Made by a program: the position numbers and the translations under genes. The notes below the pieces were generated by a model. The model was given only the letters and a program-made list of their open reading frames with translations. It made no database searches and was not told the DNA's origin. Positions 12,234 through 19,796 of a stretch of DNA of 42,566 nucleotides are shown here, in pieces (position 1 is the stretch's first letter; every line of letters begins with the position of its first letter). This DNA comes from Candidatus Saccharibacteria bacterium 49-20 (GTDB taxonomy: Bacteria > Patescibacteriota > Saccharimonadia > Saccharimonadales > Saccharimonadaceae): positions 629,575 through 672,140 of the forward strand of contig MKSN01000001.1 in the NCBI GenBank assembly GCA_001897295.1, in the 5' to 3' direction.

Positions 12234-12246
12234 TGTTACTATAGCA
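12234..12246. promoter_or_regulatory. overlapping divergent extended -10 elements
   Basis: Plus strand TGTTACTAT (12234-12242) and minus strand TGCTATAGT (12246-12238) overlap over five bases. The minus copy drives the leaderless membrane-protein gene. The plus copy would start the structured RNA near 12249. RNA polymerase could use only one direction at a time. Confidence 0.5.
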
Positions 12247-12248
12247 TA

Positions 12249-12793
12249 CCGCTTAAGATTTAAACGCCCCTTTCCAGCTGGGGGCAATAAGTTCTTTGGA
12301 GTCTAGGCGGTGACTCTATGCGATTCAGGTTACAGCAAACGCCGCTGGAATAATTAGGGCGTGTGAACCGGTGAATCAGAGTACCGCCGTAGACTATCTG
12401 ACCGCTCCGGGAAACCCGGGGCATCTATCGTTTGCTCATAGCCTATTTTCCCGTTCTCACGTCAAGTGTCATACCAACCTATCACTTCTGTTATCACTAT
12501 CCGAAAGAGGGATTCGTGCGGTGTAGATTTGGGATTTACTTGACGTGAGAAGGTACTCACAGGACAAACGCTTTATGTCGATCGCGGAGCATTGTCTGCG
12601 AACGCCTTTGGCGGAGCATCGGTGATGTCTTCTACTAATGAAAGTGCAAAAAGTGTAAACAAGGAGATGTTTGTTTTTGTGCTACTGGGCTGATCGAAAG
12701 GTGCGTTGCTCTTCAAGAGAGTAATATTGATCAGGCCCAAATTCGTTAGGAAACGTCACCGACTTTTCCGTCAAAAAAGTTGGTCTTTTTTCT
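12249..12793 (+). ncRNA. large structured RNA of unknown family (~545 nt)
   Basis: No ORF of useful length occupies this stretch, but strong nested pairing does. A short hairpin lies near 12266-12285. Arm 1: 12300-12311 pairs with 12383-12395 (AGTCTA, GGCGGT), continued by ACTCT/AGAGT and GATTCA/TGAATC, about 28 bp in all. Arm 2: GCTCCGGG/CCCGGGGC near 12403-12421. Arm 3: a perfect 14-bp stem TTCTCACGTCAAGT (12454-12467) with 12538-12551, enclosed by CGTTTG/CAAACG. A later arm near 12688-12737 pairs CTGATC with GATCAG. A strong terminator ends it. Strand is set by the terminator and the plus-strand extended -10. I do not recognise the family; tmRNA and RNase P lie elsewhere in the window. Confidence 0.7.
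12758..12793 (+). terminator. intrinsic terminator of the large structured RNA
   Basis: ACCGACTTTT pairs with AAAAAGTTGGT (one G-U), followed at once by CTTTTTT. The T run is on the plus strand, fixing the direction of the RNA. Confidence 0.85.
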
Positions 12794-13067
12794 ACTCGTA
12801 TTGAGTTACCAAATTGTTAAGGTGTTTTTGTGGTGGCTTTTTTGAATGTGTTTGTGTTTCTAAAAGCTTGTCCTAACTCTAGCATAAGCAGGACATTTGG
12901 TCAATACTCCCTGAATACATTTTTATTGTATTTCGTACAACTACAATCTACAACGAAGTTATTTTAAGGTGTTAATAGTATATTGTTGATTTATATACAT
13001 CATTGTAAATTTGTAGCCCTCTCGCCTCTCGCAGCGCCGCAATAAGCATGTAGCAAACCTTACAGCA
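12794..13067. other. AT-rich intergenic stretch
   Basis: No gene seen. It holds weak hairpins (GTCCT/AGGAC near 12870-12893; AATACA/TGTATT near 12914-12930) and several A+T-rich tracts, but no clear promoter-gene pair. Confidence 0.4.
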
Positions 13068-13092
13068 CACAAAAAACGCCCTTTCGGGCGCT
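13068..13092 (-). terminator. terminator after pilin gene
   Basis: Minus strand CGCCC-GAAA-GGGCG followed by TTTTTTGTG, 26 bases after the pilin stop. Confidence 0.85.
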
Positions 13093-13117
13093 TCATCTCA
13101 GGTTTCTGGCGCGCCAC

Positions 13118-13498
13118 CTAAGGACATACGCCTTCAGCCGCAGCAGTATTGCTGCTTGTGGCATATGCCAGGCTGCCGTTATTCTCGGTGCCGACGCAAA
13201 ATGTATCGTTCGCCGCATTTCTTGTGTAGGTAATTGTCGACCTAGTGGTAACTGTCATATAGTTGAGGCTCGAAAATGTTGCGCTTGTTGGATATGAGCC
13301 GTTTTCTGATTTGTACCTATGTAAACGAACTGCAATTGTTTGTGCGTCGGTTTTCGCCGTTTGTAGTTCAGAGTTTGTGCGCACAACGCCGTACGTCACG
13401 ACCGTGATAGACGCGAGGATCGCAACAACCGCAATAACGACCAGCATTTCAATGATCGTAAAGCCATTTTTCTCATCCCCATTACACGTACATGTCAT
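13118..13498 (-). CDS. type IV pilin-like protein (short)
   Basis: This 126-residue protein has the class III signal of type IV pilins: NGFTIIEMLVVIAVVAILASITVV, here residues 11-34, where prepilin peptidase would cut before Phe and the Glu at position 5 is kept. The rest is a small globular domain with two Cys near the end, possibly a disulfide loop. I chose the ATG at 13498 because TGC TACACT ends 7 bases upstream; the longer reading to 13615 would add a non-pilin leader. It is one of three dispersed pilin genes in the window. Confidence 0.85.
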   Translation of the reverse strand: MTCTCNGDEKNGFTIIEMLVVIAVVAILASITVVTYGVVRTNSELQTAKTDAQTIAVRLHRYKSENGSYPTSATFSSLNYMTVTTRSTITYTRNAANDTFCVGTENNGSLAYATSSNTAAAEGVCP

Positions 13499-13602
13499 TG
13501 CCAAAAGTGTAGCACAAGCACAATATATAGCGTTATATGTGTTCAGCAAAAACATAGGAAATTGCGTAGTATTTTTTACCAAAAGATTCTTACAAAAAAG
13601 TA

Positions 13603-13631
13603 TTGACGTAAGCACTATGCCGTCATATTAT
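13603..13631 (+). promoter_or_regulatory. promoter for plus-strand small transcript
   Basis: -35 TTGACG (13603-13608), 17-base spacer, -10 TATTAT (13626-13631). No annotated plus-strand gene follows before comM. Confidence 0.6.
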
Positions 13632-13698
13632 AGGGGTAGTTCCTGAGTAAAAAAATTATGCAGGGGCTCAAAAACAAAAATCACCGCAAAACTCCACG

Positions 13699-13735
13699 AA
13701 ATCGGCCATTCCTCGCAGGTGGCCGATTTATTTTG
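13699..13735 (+). terminator. terminator, first of two
   Basis: AAATCGGCCA pairs perfectly with TGGCCGATTT, followed by ATTTT. It could also work weakly leftward. Confidence 0.6.
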
Positions 13736-13744
13736 GCTTTATTT

Positions 13745-13767
13745 CCCGCTTTCTAAGCGGGTTTTTC
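13745..13767 (+). terminator. terminator, second of two
   Basis: CCCGCTT-TCT-AAGCGGG then TTTTTCT on the plus strand. The hairpin also covers the stop codon of the convergent gene. Confidence 0.65.
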
Positions 13768-14085
13768 TGTACTCAGGCGCATCGCATCGTAATGTGAGGC
13801 GTAGGTCCAGCGAAACACTTGCGCCATTGCCCCCTGCCCCATCAATCGATACACGATTTCATCATTTACCCGTGGCTCGCGCAGCACGAAGAGTCGATTA
13901 TCTTGAATGGTCTCATTACTTTCACTGAACGAAGGTTCGCCCCGTTCGTAGTGCGGCACTAAAAAGCGTCCGTCGCGATAAAAAAAAGGGAGTTGAAAAT
14001 TCGACTCCCCATCTCGTACAAATCCGGGATATGCAGGGGTGTCGTACTCCAGTACATATCCCCTCCCAAGGTGGTGCTCGGTCAT
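13753..14085 (-). CDS. unknown small protein downstream of tmRNA
   Basis: I do not recognise this 110-residue protein. It is rich in aromatic residues and Arg/Glu (QLPFFYRDGRFLVPHYERGE, FRWTYASHYDAMR) and has no membrane segment. The frame stays open to 14178, but that extension would overlap the tmRNA 3' end, so I start it at the ATG at 14085, preceded by AGAGAAAG. The gene starts about 30 bases after the tmRNA CCA end, so it may be transcribed by read-through from ssrA. Confidence 0.65.
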   Translation of the reverse strand: MTEHHLGRGYVLEYDTPAYPGFVRDGESNFQLPFFYRDGRFLVPHYERGEPSFSESNETIQDNRLFVLREPRVNDEIVYRLMGQGAMAQVFRWTYASHYDAMRLSTEKPA

Positions 14086-14115
14086 ATCTTTCTCTGTAAA
14101 TATAAATAATGTCTG

Positions 14116-14517
14116 TGGTGGAGCTGCCGGGTACTGCCCCCGGGTCCAAAAGGTAACCTGATATTCGTCTACAAGCATATCCTTACTTGGATAATTTAGG
14201 ACTCGTGCCGCCTAGAAGTAAGGCGAAAATAGCCGCGAAAGTCCCGCTGTAAAGTGTCCCGACCCCTCGCAGCTGCCCGCGGGATCAGTAAGACACGTAG
14301 TATATAACACCGTCTCCCCTACGTATCCTTGGGAAGATCGATGGCTACCAAATAATTAGGCAGCGAGCGCAAAGGCAGCTTGCTTAGGCGCGAATGCGCT
14401 AGCGAAGAATGCCTTTACTGATGCAAGTTTGTTTGCAATTAAATAAACACCTAACGGGTGTAAAACGACTTGCTGAATATCCTGTTAAAATCCTCTCGTC
14501 GAAGCTATATCAGCCCC
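14116..14517 (-). ncRNA. ssrA: transfer-messenger RNA (tmRNA)
   Basis: tmRNA frees stalled ribosomes and tags the unfinished protein for proteolysis. The 5' end GGGGCTGATATAGCTTCGACG pairs by its first 7 bases with CAGCTCC just before ACCA at 14119-14116, rebuilding the alanine acceptor stem. The tag frame runs from the resume codon GCA at 14436 to TAA at 14358-14356. It encodes 26 residues beginning ANKLASVKAF and ending QAAFALAA, with the usual ALAA degron. The T-arm has stem CCGGG/CCCGG but loop GGCAGTA, unlike the canonical TTCRANY. Length is 402 nt, at the long end of the usual range. Confidence 0.92.
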
Positions 14518-14531
14518 ACGCGACATCTGTT

Positions 14532-14540
14532 ATTTTACCA
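14532..14540 (-). promoter_or_regulatory. extended -10 promoter for ssrA
   Basis: Minus strand TGGTAAAAT ends 14 bases before the mature tmRNA 5' end. This leaves a short precursor for RNase P to remove. Confidence 0.5.
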
Positions 14541-14577
14541 CAAAAGTTCATAATTTTCTACTGCTTGAACGCCTATC

Positions 14578-16107
14578 ATGAAGTACATGGGCGGTGTATC
14601 ACGAAATAAGATTGCAAAAGTGCACGCAGGGGCACTGGTTGGCTACTTAGGCGAAGCTATAGAGGTCGAGACCGATATCAAGTCGGGCTTACCGAGTCTT
14701 CAAATTGTCGGCATGGGCAATAAAGCCATCGACGAAGCCCGCCAAAGGGTTCGAAGCGCCATTACCAACTCAATGCTCGAATTCCCTGCCCAAAAAATTA
14801 CCGTCAATCTTGCACCGGCCGAGCTCCCAAAAGACGGCACCCACCTCGACCTCCCTATTGCGCTAAGCATCCTGGTTGCGAGTGGCCAGCTGAAACATAC
14901 AGAGGTGAAAGATGCTCTTTTCGCAGGTGAACTCGCACTCGACGGGTCGCTTCGGCCGATTCGCGGCGCCATACTGCTCGCCGAACTTGCCAGATCCCTG
15001 GGGCTTAAGCGCCTCTTTCTGCCCGTTCAGAACGTAGCCCAAGCGTTATTGGTAGATGGAATAGATATCATTGGGGTAACAAACCTACAAGAACTCTACA
15101 TGGGCTTACGTGGGCTCGCGCCCTTCCCGGCGCGACCGCCCATAACGCCCGCCGTCATGCCACCCCCGTTACATGCAGCTTTTGATTCCATTGTCGGCCA
15201 CGAGCAAGCAAAGCGCGCCCTTGTCATCGCAGCTGCGGGTCGACACAACATCTTATTCTCGGGTTCGCCCGGTGCAGGTAAAACCCTTCTCGCGAAAAGT
15301 CTTCAAAGCATCCTTCCCCCGCTCTCACCAACGGAAACTCTTGAGGTAACAAAGCTTCACAGCCTCGCCACAGGAGATATAGAGGCCGTCCAGCGCACGC
15401 CACCCTTTCGCGCACCTCACCATAGCACTACCCTGTCGTCACTTATAGGGGGCGGCCTAAAGCCGCGACCCGGCGATATAAGCCTGGCACACAGGGGTGT
15501 GTTATTTCTTGATGAGCTTCCCGAATATCCCCGCACACTCCTTGAAGCGCTCCGCCAACCTCTTGAGGAGCGCACCATCCACCTATCTCGTCTTTACGGA
15601 CGCATCACCTGGCCTGCGGACATCCTGCTTATTGCAACTATGAACCCCTGCCCCTGCGGGTTTCTGGGCGATTCACATACGCATTGCACCTGCACACGCA
15701 CGCAAATTGATGCCTATAGCAAAAAACTTTCTGGCCCGCTGATGGACCGCATCGATTTGCGTCTCACAATTTCCAAGGTTGACCACGAACACTTTTTTGA
15801 TGCAAATACGTTGAATAATAGTCAACACTTTAAAGTGTTAAAGCTTATATCTACTGCTCGAGAGGCTCAGAAAAAACGATACAAACGTAGCGACATTTAC
15901 AATGCTTATGCTTCGATTGAGGACATAAAACACCTATTCAACGTGTCCGCTGAGGCCAAAAAATACGCCAGCCAGGCGAGCAAAAAATTATCACTCACTT
16001 CGCGCAGTTATATACGGATTCTGAGAGTCGCTCGCACAATCGCCGACCTAGAAGAAAGTAGCTTCATCGAGATTGCTCACATTTCAGAAGCGCTCCAGTT
16101 TCGTTAA
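14578..16107 (+). CDS. comM: YifB/ComM-family Mg-chelatase-like AAA+ ATPase
   Basis: This 509-residue protein matches ComM, a hexameric helicase that extends branch migration during natural transformation. It has the N-terminal LonC-like domain (residues 1-180, GLPSLQIVGMGNKAIDEARQRVRSAI), the Mg-chelatase AAA+ core with Walker A GSPGAGKT at 229-236 and Walker B-like VLFLDELPEY, a Cys cluster (NPCPCGFLGD ... HCTCT), and the C-terminal Mg-chelatase domain. The ATG at 14578 is used; an ATG three codons later (14587) sits 7 bases after TATCAT and could be a leaderless start. It overlaps the convergent acetyltransferase by 4 bases. Together with pilins it suggests DNA uptake. Confidence 0.93.
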   Translation: MKYMGGVSRNKIAKVHAGALVGYLGEAIEVETDIKSGLPSLQIVGMGNKAIDEARQRVRSAITNSMLEFPAQKITVNLAPAELPKDGTHLDLPIALSILVASGQLKHTEVKDALFAGELALDGSLRPIRGAILLAELARSLGLKRLFLPVQNVAQALLVDGIDIIGVTNLQELYMGLRGLAPFPARPPITPAVMPPPLHAAFDSIVGHEQAKRALVIAAAGRHNILFSGSPGAGKTLLAKSLQSILPPLSPTETLEVTKLHSLATGDIEAVQRTPPFRAPHHSTTLSSLIGGGLKPRPGDISLAHRGVLFLDELPEYPRTLLEALRQPLEERTIHLSRLYGRITWPADILLIATMNPCPCGFLGDSHTHCTCTRTQIDAYSKKLSGPLMDRIDLRLTISKVDHEHFFDANTLNNSQHFKVLKLISTAREAQKKRYKRSDIYNAYASIEDIKHLFNVSAEAKKYASQASKKLSLTSRSYIRILRVARTIADLEESSFIEIAHISEALQFR

Positions 16108-16553
16108 TCTTCTGGAGCAACGTGAAATACGGTCGTGTCGCGAACGCTCGCGCCGTGCTTTGCGTAAAATGCATGCGCCGCCTGTTTAGTGTCGCCAGAG
16201 GTAAACTCAAGCTCAACCCCGTGCTCGTGGCACCAATTCATCATCTCTTGCCATAGGGCATCTGCAACGCCTCTACCTTGGACCCCTGTATCCACTACAA
16301 AGTCCTGAAGGTATCCGAGCTTCTGCATGCCAGCACCCATCACAATGCTCATCGTCGCGGTACCAACAATACGTGCATCGAGCCGGGCAACCAATTGATC
16401 GTGATAGGATGATTCGATAATCGCCTCAAGAACCTCTTGAGGTATCGGCGCGCCGTCAAACCGCGCACCGAGCATCGACATGAGGCGGCCGATATCGCCG
16501 GCATCCCCATCGCTATACTCGGTTAAACGCTCTACGACAAGTTGCTCATTCAT
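16104..16553 (-). CDS. GNAT-family N-acetyltransferase
   Basis: This 149-residue protein has the GNAT fold: a central IVGTATMSIV strand, then the acetyl-CoA loop LQDFVVDTGVQGRGVADALWQEM (Q-x-x-G-R-G-x-A motif), and a C-terminal LEFTSGDTKQAAHAFYAKHGA stretch, where AHAFYxKHGF-like sequence is typical. The acceptor cannot be told. I chose the ATG at 16553 since TGG TATTAT ends 6 bases before it, another leaderless arrangement. The convergent stop codons of this gene and comM overlap. Confidence 0.88.
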   Translation of the reverse strand: MNEQLVVERLTEYSDGDAGDIGRLMSMLGARFDGAPIPQEVLEAIIESSYHDQLVARLDARIVGTATMSIVMGAGMQKLGYLQDFVVDTGVQGRGVADALWQEMMNWCHEHGVELEFTSGDTKQAAHAFYAKHGASVRDTTVFHVAPED

Positions 16554-16602
16554 GCTTCTATAATACCAAAGCCTCACTCCCGAAGCACCTCTCTTAAGCC
16601 CC

Positions 16603-16631
16603 TTGCCTTTCCCTGTTAAATTTGGTAAAAT
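16603..16631 (+). promoter_or_regulatory. promoter for infC-rpmI-rplT
   Basis: -35 TTGCCT (16603-16608), 17-base spacer, extended -10 TGG-TAAAAT (16623-16631). It gives a leader of about 135 bases before infC. The leader holds a GCCGAA/TTCGGC hairpin near 16657-16679 followed by TGATTTT. A leader of this kind could bind L20 for autoregulation, which is known for this operon in other bacteria but not shown here. Confidence 0.6.
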
Positions 16632-16771
16632 AACTCTTGAGTAAAAGCTCGAACCGGCCGAACTAAAGAAGATTCGGCTGATTTTAGGTAAAGGGCCCGT
16701 GCACTTCTCCCCTCTTCCACGGAAGAACAGGGAACAAAAAATGCGAGAATCGGGTCTAAAAAGGAGAGGTT

Positions 16772-17278
16772 ATTAACCAAAAAATTCGTATCAACGAGCA
16801 GATTCGTGCAAATGAACTACGCGTTATCGGAGAGTCAGGCGAGCAGCTCGGCATCATGAGTCGCCAAGAAGCACTCAAGGCCGCAGAAGAAGCCGAACTC
16901 GATTTGGTTGAAATCTCACCCAATGCCGACCCACCTGTTGTCAAAATCATCGACTGGGGTAAATACCAGTATCAGAAGGAAAAGGAAGCTCAGAAGAGCC
17001 GCCGCAACAGTAAGCAAAGCGAACTCAAGCAAATGCGTTTTGGGCTCAAGATCGGACAGGGCGACCTGGACATCAAGCTCCGCAAAGTACGCGAGTTCCT
17101 GAGCGAGGGACACAAAGTCCGTATCCAAATCTTCTACCGCGGTCGCGAGATGGCGCACAAAGAATTGGGTTACGACATGATTAACAAAATCGGAACACTA
17201 CTTGAAGAAGAAGCCGTGTTCGAGCACACGCCAACAATGGCGGGACGCAACCTAAGCGTTGTCGTTCGCAAGAAATAA
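16772..17278 (+). CDS. infC: translation initiation factor IF-3, AUU start codon
   Basis: IF-3 binds the 30S subunit, keeps 50S away and checks the initiator codon. The 168-residue product begins INQKIRINEQIRANELRVIG, has the family core LVEISPNADPPVVKIIDWGKYQYQKEKE, and ends with the KVRIQIFYRGREMAHKELG domain. I start it at ATT 16772: AAGGAGAGG lies 3 bases upstream, an in-frame TAA sits at 16757, and no ATG/GTG/TTG is available before 16856, which would remove the conserved N-terminal segment. An AUU start is the known basis of IF-3 autoregulation in E. coli. Confidence 0.93.
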   Translation: MNQKIRINEQIRANELRVIGESGEQLGIMSRQEALKAAEEAELDLVEISPNADPPVVKIIDWGKYQYQKEKEAQKSRRNSKQSELKQMRFGLKIGQGDLDIKLRKVREFLSEGHKVRIQIFYRGREMAHKELGYDMINKIGTLLEEEAVFEHTPTMAGRNLSVVVRKK

Positions 17279-17289
17279 GGAGAATACTA

Positions 17290-17484
17290 ATGCCAAAGCT
17301 CAAGACCCACAAGGGAACTGCGAAGCGCGTAAAGATTACCAAGACTGGTAAAGTTACACGCCAACGCGCCTTCGGTGCCCACCTTCTTGCTAAGAAAAGC
17401 AAGAGCCGCAAGCGCCGTATTAACACAACCGCTACCGTAACCGGTGGTACCGCTAAGAACATTAAGCGAGCTCTGGGCGTCTAA
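17290..17484 (+). CDS. rpmI: 50S ribosomal protein L35
   Basis: A 64-residue, very basic protein starting MPKLKTHKGTAKRVKITKTGK, the standard L35 opening, with the central AHLLAKKSKSRKRR block. It lies 11 bases after infC with GGAG before the ATG, in the universal infC-rpmI-rplT order. Confidence 0.97.
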   Translation: MPKLKTHKGTAKRVKITKTGKVTRQRAFGAHLLAKKSKSRKRRINTTATVTGGTAKNIKRALGV

Positions 17485-17528
17485 GAGGACTTTCGTCCCG
17501 CCTACGACTATAAGGAGAACATAAGACT

Positions 17529-17873
17529 ATGCGCGTAAAGAAAAGCGTCCAAGCACGCAACCGCCACAAAAAAATCTTGGCCCAAGCCAAGGGTATGCAA
17601 CACAACCGTACACGTAGCTTCCGCCTTGCTAAGCAAGCCGTAACTCGTGCACTCGAATACAGCTACCGCGACCGCCGCAACCGTAAGCGCGACCTGCGCG
17701 CCCTCTGGATCACTCGTATCAACGCGGCTGCACGCCAAGAAGGTACTACTTACGGTAAGCTTATTGCTGGCCTCAAGGCTGCAAACATCGAACTCGACCG
17801 CAAGGTCCTCGCTGATCTTGCAGTAAACGAGCCTGCAGCTTTTAAGGCAATCGTAGCAGCAGCTACTAAGTAA
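17529..17873 (+). CDS. rplT: 50S ribosomal protein L20
   Basis: A 114-residue basic protein with the L20 signature: [12 protein letters not shown] near 13, the [23 protein letters not shown] helix pair and [24 protein letters not shown]. It binds 23S rRNA early in 50S assembly, and in some bacteria represses its own operon. A GGAG site precedes the ATG. A terminator follows the stop within 20 bases. Confidence 0.97.
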   Translation: MRVKKSVQARNRHKKILAQAKGMQHNRTRSFRLAKQAVTRALEYSYRDRRNRKRDLRALWITRINAAARQEGTTYGKLIAGLKAANIELDRKVLADLAVNEPAAFKAIVAAATK

Positions 17874-17890
17874 TTCCTTCCTTATTTCTC

Positions 17891-17920
17891 AAAAACCACC
17901 TCTTTAAGGGGTGGTTTTTG
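17891..17920 (+). terminator. terminator of infC-rpmI-rplT operon
   Basis: AAAAACCACC...GGTGGTTTTT hairpin with a T run, 17 bases after the rplT stop. Confidence 0.93.
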
Positions 17921-17944
17921 TGATACCATAAATACATTCTTATT

Positions 17945-19333
17945 ATGCTTTTCTCGCTCACACCCCTCACCGCCACTATAGAAGTAGTCGCCCGCGCCGG
18001 CGGCGGTGGCTCTTCCAGTGGAGGGGGTGGAGGCGGTGAACTCTTCGCACTCCTTGGATACTTCCCTAGCTACTACTTAGGGAAGCTCGTGAAGAAGCTA
18101 CTCCCTAGACGCGCCGAACTCATCGTCAGCGCAACATTCGCTTCGATTGTCAGTATTATCCTCATTGTGCTTGCGAGCTTCATGGGGTTCATTGGGTTTT
18201 ATATAATGTCACTTATCATTATTGGTATTTGGGCGGGCTGGGCAGCCGCCTTCTTTGGTATATGGGATCGCCTGCATAAACGCTCTAAAAAGGCTAAAGA
18301 AATGATTGCCATCGCAGCCCAAAGTGACAGTAGTTGGAATGAACCAGCCCTTGTTGAGTACGCTAAGCAGTGCTTTATGCGTTATCAATACGACTGGTCG
18401 ACCTTTGATCTTACCAGTATTACCACCTACTCTACTCCCGAATATGCAAAACATAGTGCACTACTCCTCCAGGCGCTTCGCGAGCTCGGCCGCACGAACC
18501 GAATCAGTAATGTTGAAATAGAAGAGTGCCAAATTATAGATGTACGTGATGACATGTCCGCAAATAACAGCGACAATTTTACAATTGCATTCCAAGCCAA
18601 GGCGCTCGACGAGCTTATCGATGGTGACGGCACCACACTCTTTACCGACCGCCGCCCCTTCGTAGAAGAATGGACGTTCGTACGTAGCGGGGCGACATGG
18701 CTACTTCACGATATTCACCAAAATACCGCTTCAGCAATGTCACGCAGCCAGTCGCTCGTCAACCTCGCAAGCAGCAAGGGCATGTACTATTCACTCGATA
18801 TGGGCTGGCTCCTCATCCCCAACCGTGGTGTCGTAATGGCAAGCGGCACATTTGGTCAGAGTGATATTAATAACCATGTTATCGGCCTCTATAATGGCCT
18901 CCTCTTCCAGCTCTACACCTACACACCAGTCCCTCATGGACGCTACACGACAAGCATGCTCATCGTACAACTAACTCTTCCAAAATCATACCGTGGCATC
19001 CTTGTGCAACGTACCCCAAAATTCTTCAGCAACAGCGCCACTTTCACAAAACCTCCTAAAGAATACACAAAATATACCTATGAATGGCCTGAATTCAATC
19101 AACGCTACACAGTCCATGCTACCGATGCCGACCGCCTCGCCTCATTTGAGCTTATTAACCCAGGCTTTATGACATATCTTTATGACAATGACCCCGGTAT
19201 TGGCATTGAAGTAGTCGACTCAACCCTCTATCTTTTCAAATACATACCCCAACACGCGGGCAATATTCCTAGTCAATCTTATGAAGCGATGTTCGAGATA
19301 GCAATGAGAGCGTACAAAGAGCTCCGGCTCTAA
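17945..19333 (+). CDS. membrane protein with TIM44-like and DUF3137-like regions
   Basis: This 462-residue protein starts with a hydrophobic leader and a Gly/Ser-rich run (residues 18-31). Membrane segments follow near 33-50, 62-84 and 86-110. Residues about 120-275 resemble a TIM44-like lipoprotein-type domain (YAKQCFMRYQYDWSTFD, EEWTFVRSGATWLLHDI). The rest resembles DUF3137 (YTYEWPEFNQRYTVHATD, NPGFMTYLYD). Both assignments are by motif memory. An extended -10 TGATACCAT ends 15 bases before the ATG, so the leader is short. Function is unknown, probably envelope related. Confidence 0.75.
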   Translation: MLFSLTPLTATIEVVARAGGGGSSSGGGGGGELFALLGYFPSYYLGKLVKKLLPRRAELIVSATFASIVSIILIVLASFMGFIGFYIMSLIIIGIWAGWAAAFFGIWDRLHKRSKKAKEMIAIAAQSDSSWNEPALVEYAKQCFMRYQYDWSTFDLTSITTYSTPEYAKHSALLLQALRELGRTNRISNVEIEECQIIDVRDDMSANNSDNFTIAFQAKALDELIDGDGTTLFTDRRPFVEEWTFVRSGATWLLHDIHQNTASAMSRSQSLVNLASSKGMYYSLDMGWLLIPNRGVVMASGTFGQSDINNHVIGLYNGLLFQLYTYTPVPHGRYTTSMLIVQLTLPKSYRGILVQRTPKFFSNSATFTKPPKEYTKYTYEWPEFNQRYTVHATDADRLASFELINPGFMTYLYDNDPGIGIEVVDSTLYLFKYIPQHAGNIPSQSYEAMFEIAMRAYKELRL

Positions 19334-19340
19334 CAAAATA

Positions 19341-19369
19341 AAAAATCCCTCGTAATGAGGGGTTCTTTA
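19341..19369. terminator. bidirectional terminator (17945 gene and rnpB)
   Basis: CCCTC-GTAAT-GAGGG, with AAAAAA on one side giving a TTTTTT run for the minus-strand RNase P RNA, and TTCTTTAT for the plus strand. Confidence 0.85.
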
Positions 19370-19370
19370 T

Positions 19371-19743
19371 AGGCAGTCGACCTGTAAGCCGGGTTTTGTC
19401 GAGGACGACCATCTATCTAGCTATACCATTGCTGATACAATCAAGCGGGTATCGACCAGCGAGCGGATCACTCGTTATGCTGATCTCCTTGCAGCCGACA
19501 GGGTTTACCTTCTCCATATGTCACCATATGACGCTGTGAGCTCTTACCTCACTCTTTTCACCCTTACCTCTCTGTAACAACCGAGCCCGAAGACCAAATT
19601 GCACAGCATTCACGAGGCGGTACAGTTTCTGTGGCACTTTCCCTAGGGTTACCCCCGGTCGCCGTTAGCGACTGTCGTATCCTTTGCTGCCCGGACTTTC
19701 CTCTTGGTTTTAAGGCCAAGCGGTCGTCTAGTAGACTGCCTCT
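19371..19743 (-). ncRNA. rnpB: RNase P RNA (bacterial type)
   Basis: The catalytic RNA that trims tRNA and tmRNA 5' leaders. The minus strand has the P4 5' strand GAGGAAAGTCCGGGC, CAGAAAC/GTGAATGC blocks, GGTAAACCC and the 3' signature ACAAAACCCGGCTTACAGG. Ends GAGGCAGTC and GACTGCCT pair to close P1. Length about 373 nt. A promoter TGT-TAAAAT ends 7 bases before the 5' end. The RNA terminates in the bidirectional hairpin. Confidence 0.96.
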
Positions 19744-19796
19744 TTCAATTTTAACAAGAATAAGCAGGATTTTCTAGGAGTCGGACTCCAAGGTTA

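Larger units (their letters stand above)
13638..13767 (+). ncRNA. candidate small RNA or small-peptide transcript
   Basis: A near-consensus promoter is followed within 60-130 bases by two rightward terminators, making a self-contained transcript. It contains a possible 32-codon ORF (13658-13756), basic at the start and hydrophobic at the end, but with no Shine-Dalgarno site and overlapping the first terminator stem. It may therefore be a noncoding RNA. It is antisense to the last codons of the minus-strand ORF at 13753-14085. Confidence 0.45.

Noticed and set aside
12335-12360. GCAAACGCC followed by AATAATTAGG as a second tmRNA tag
   Set aside because: The frame from GCA has no early stop, there are no GGGGC/CCA ends, and the sequence sits in a hairpin of the large RNA. 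The real tmRNA is at 14116-14517.
12300-12551. Group I intron (GTAGACTA near 12389)
   Set aside because: No interrupted gene or tRNA flanks it, the partner core motif was not seen, and the unit has its own terminator.
14086-14178. N-terminal extension of the ORF at 13753-14178
   Set aside because: It lies across the tmRNA 3' end, whose acceptor and CCA are well supported; the ATG at 14085 with AGAGAAAG is a better start.
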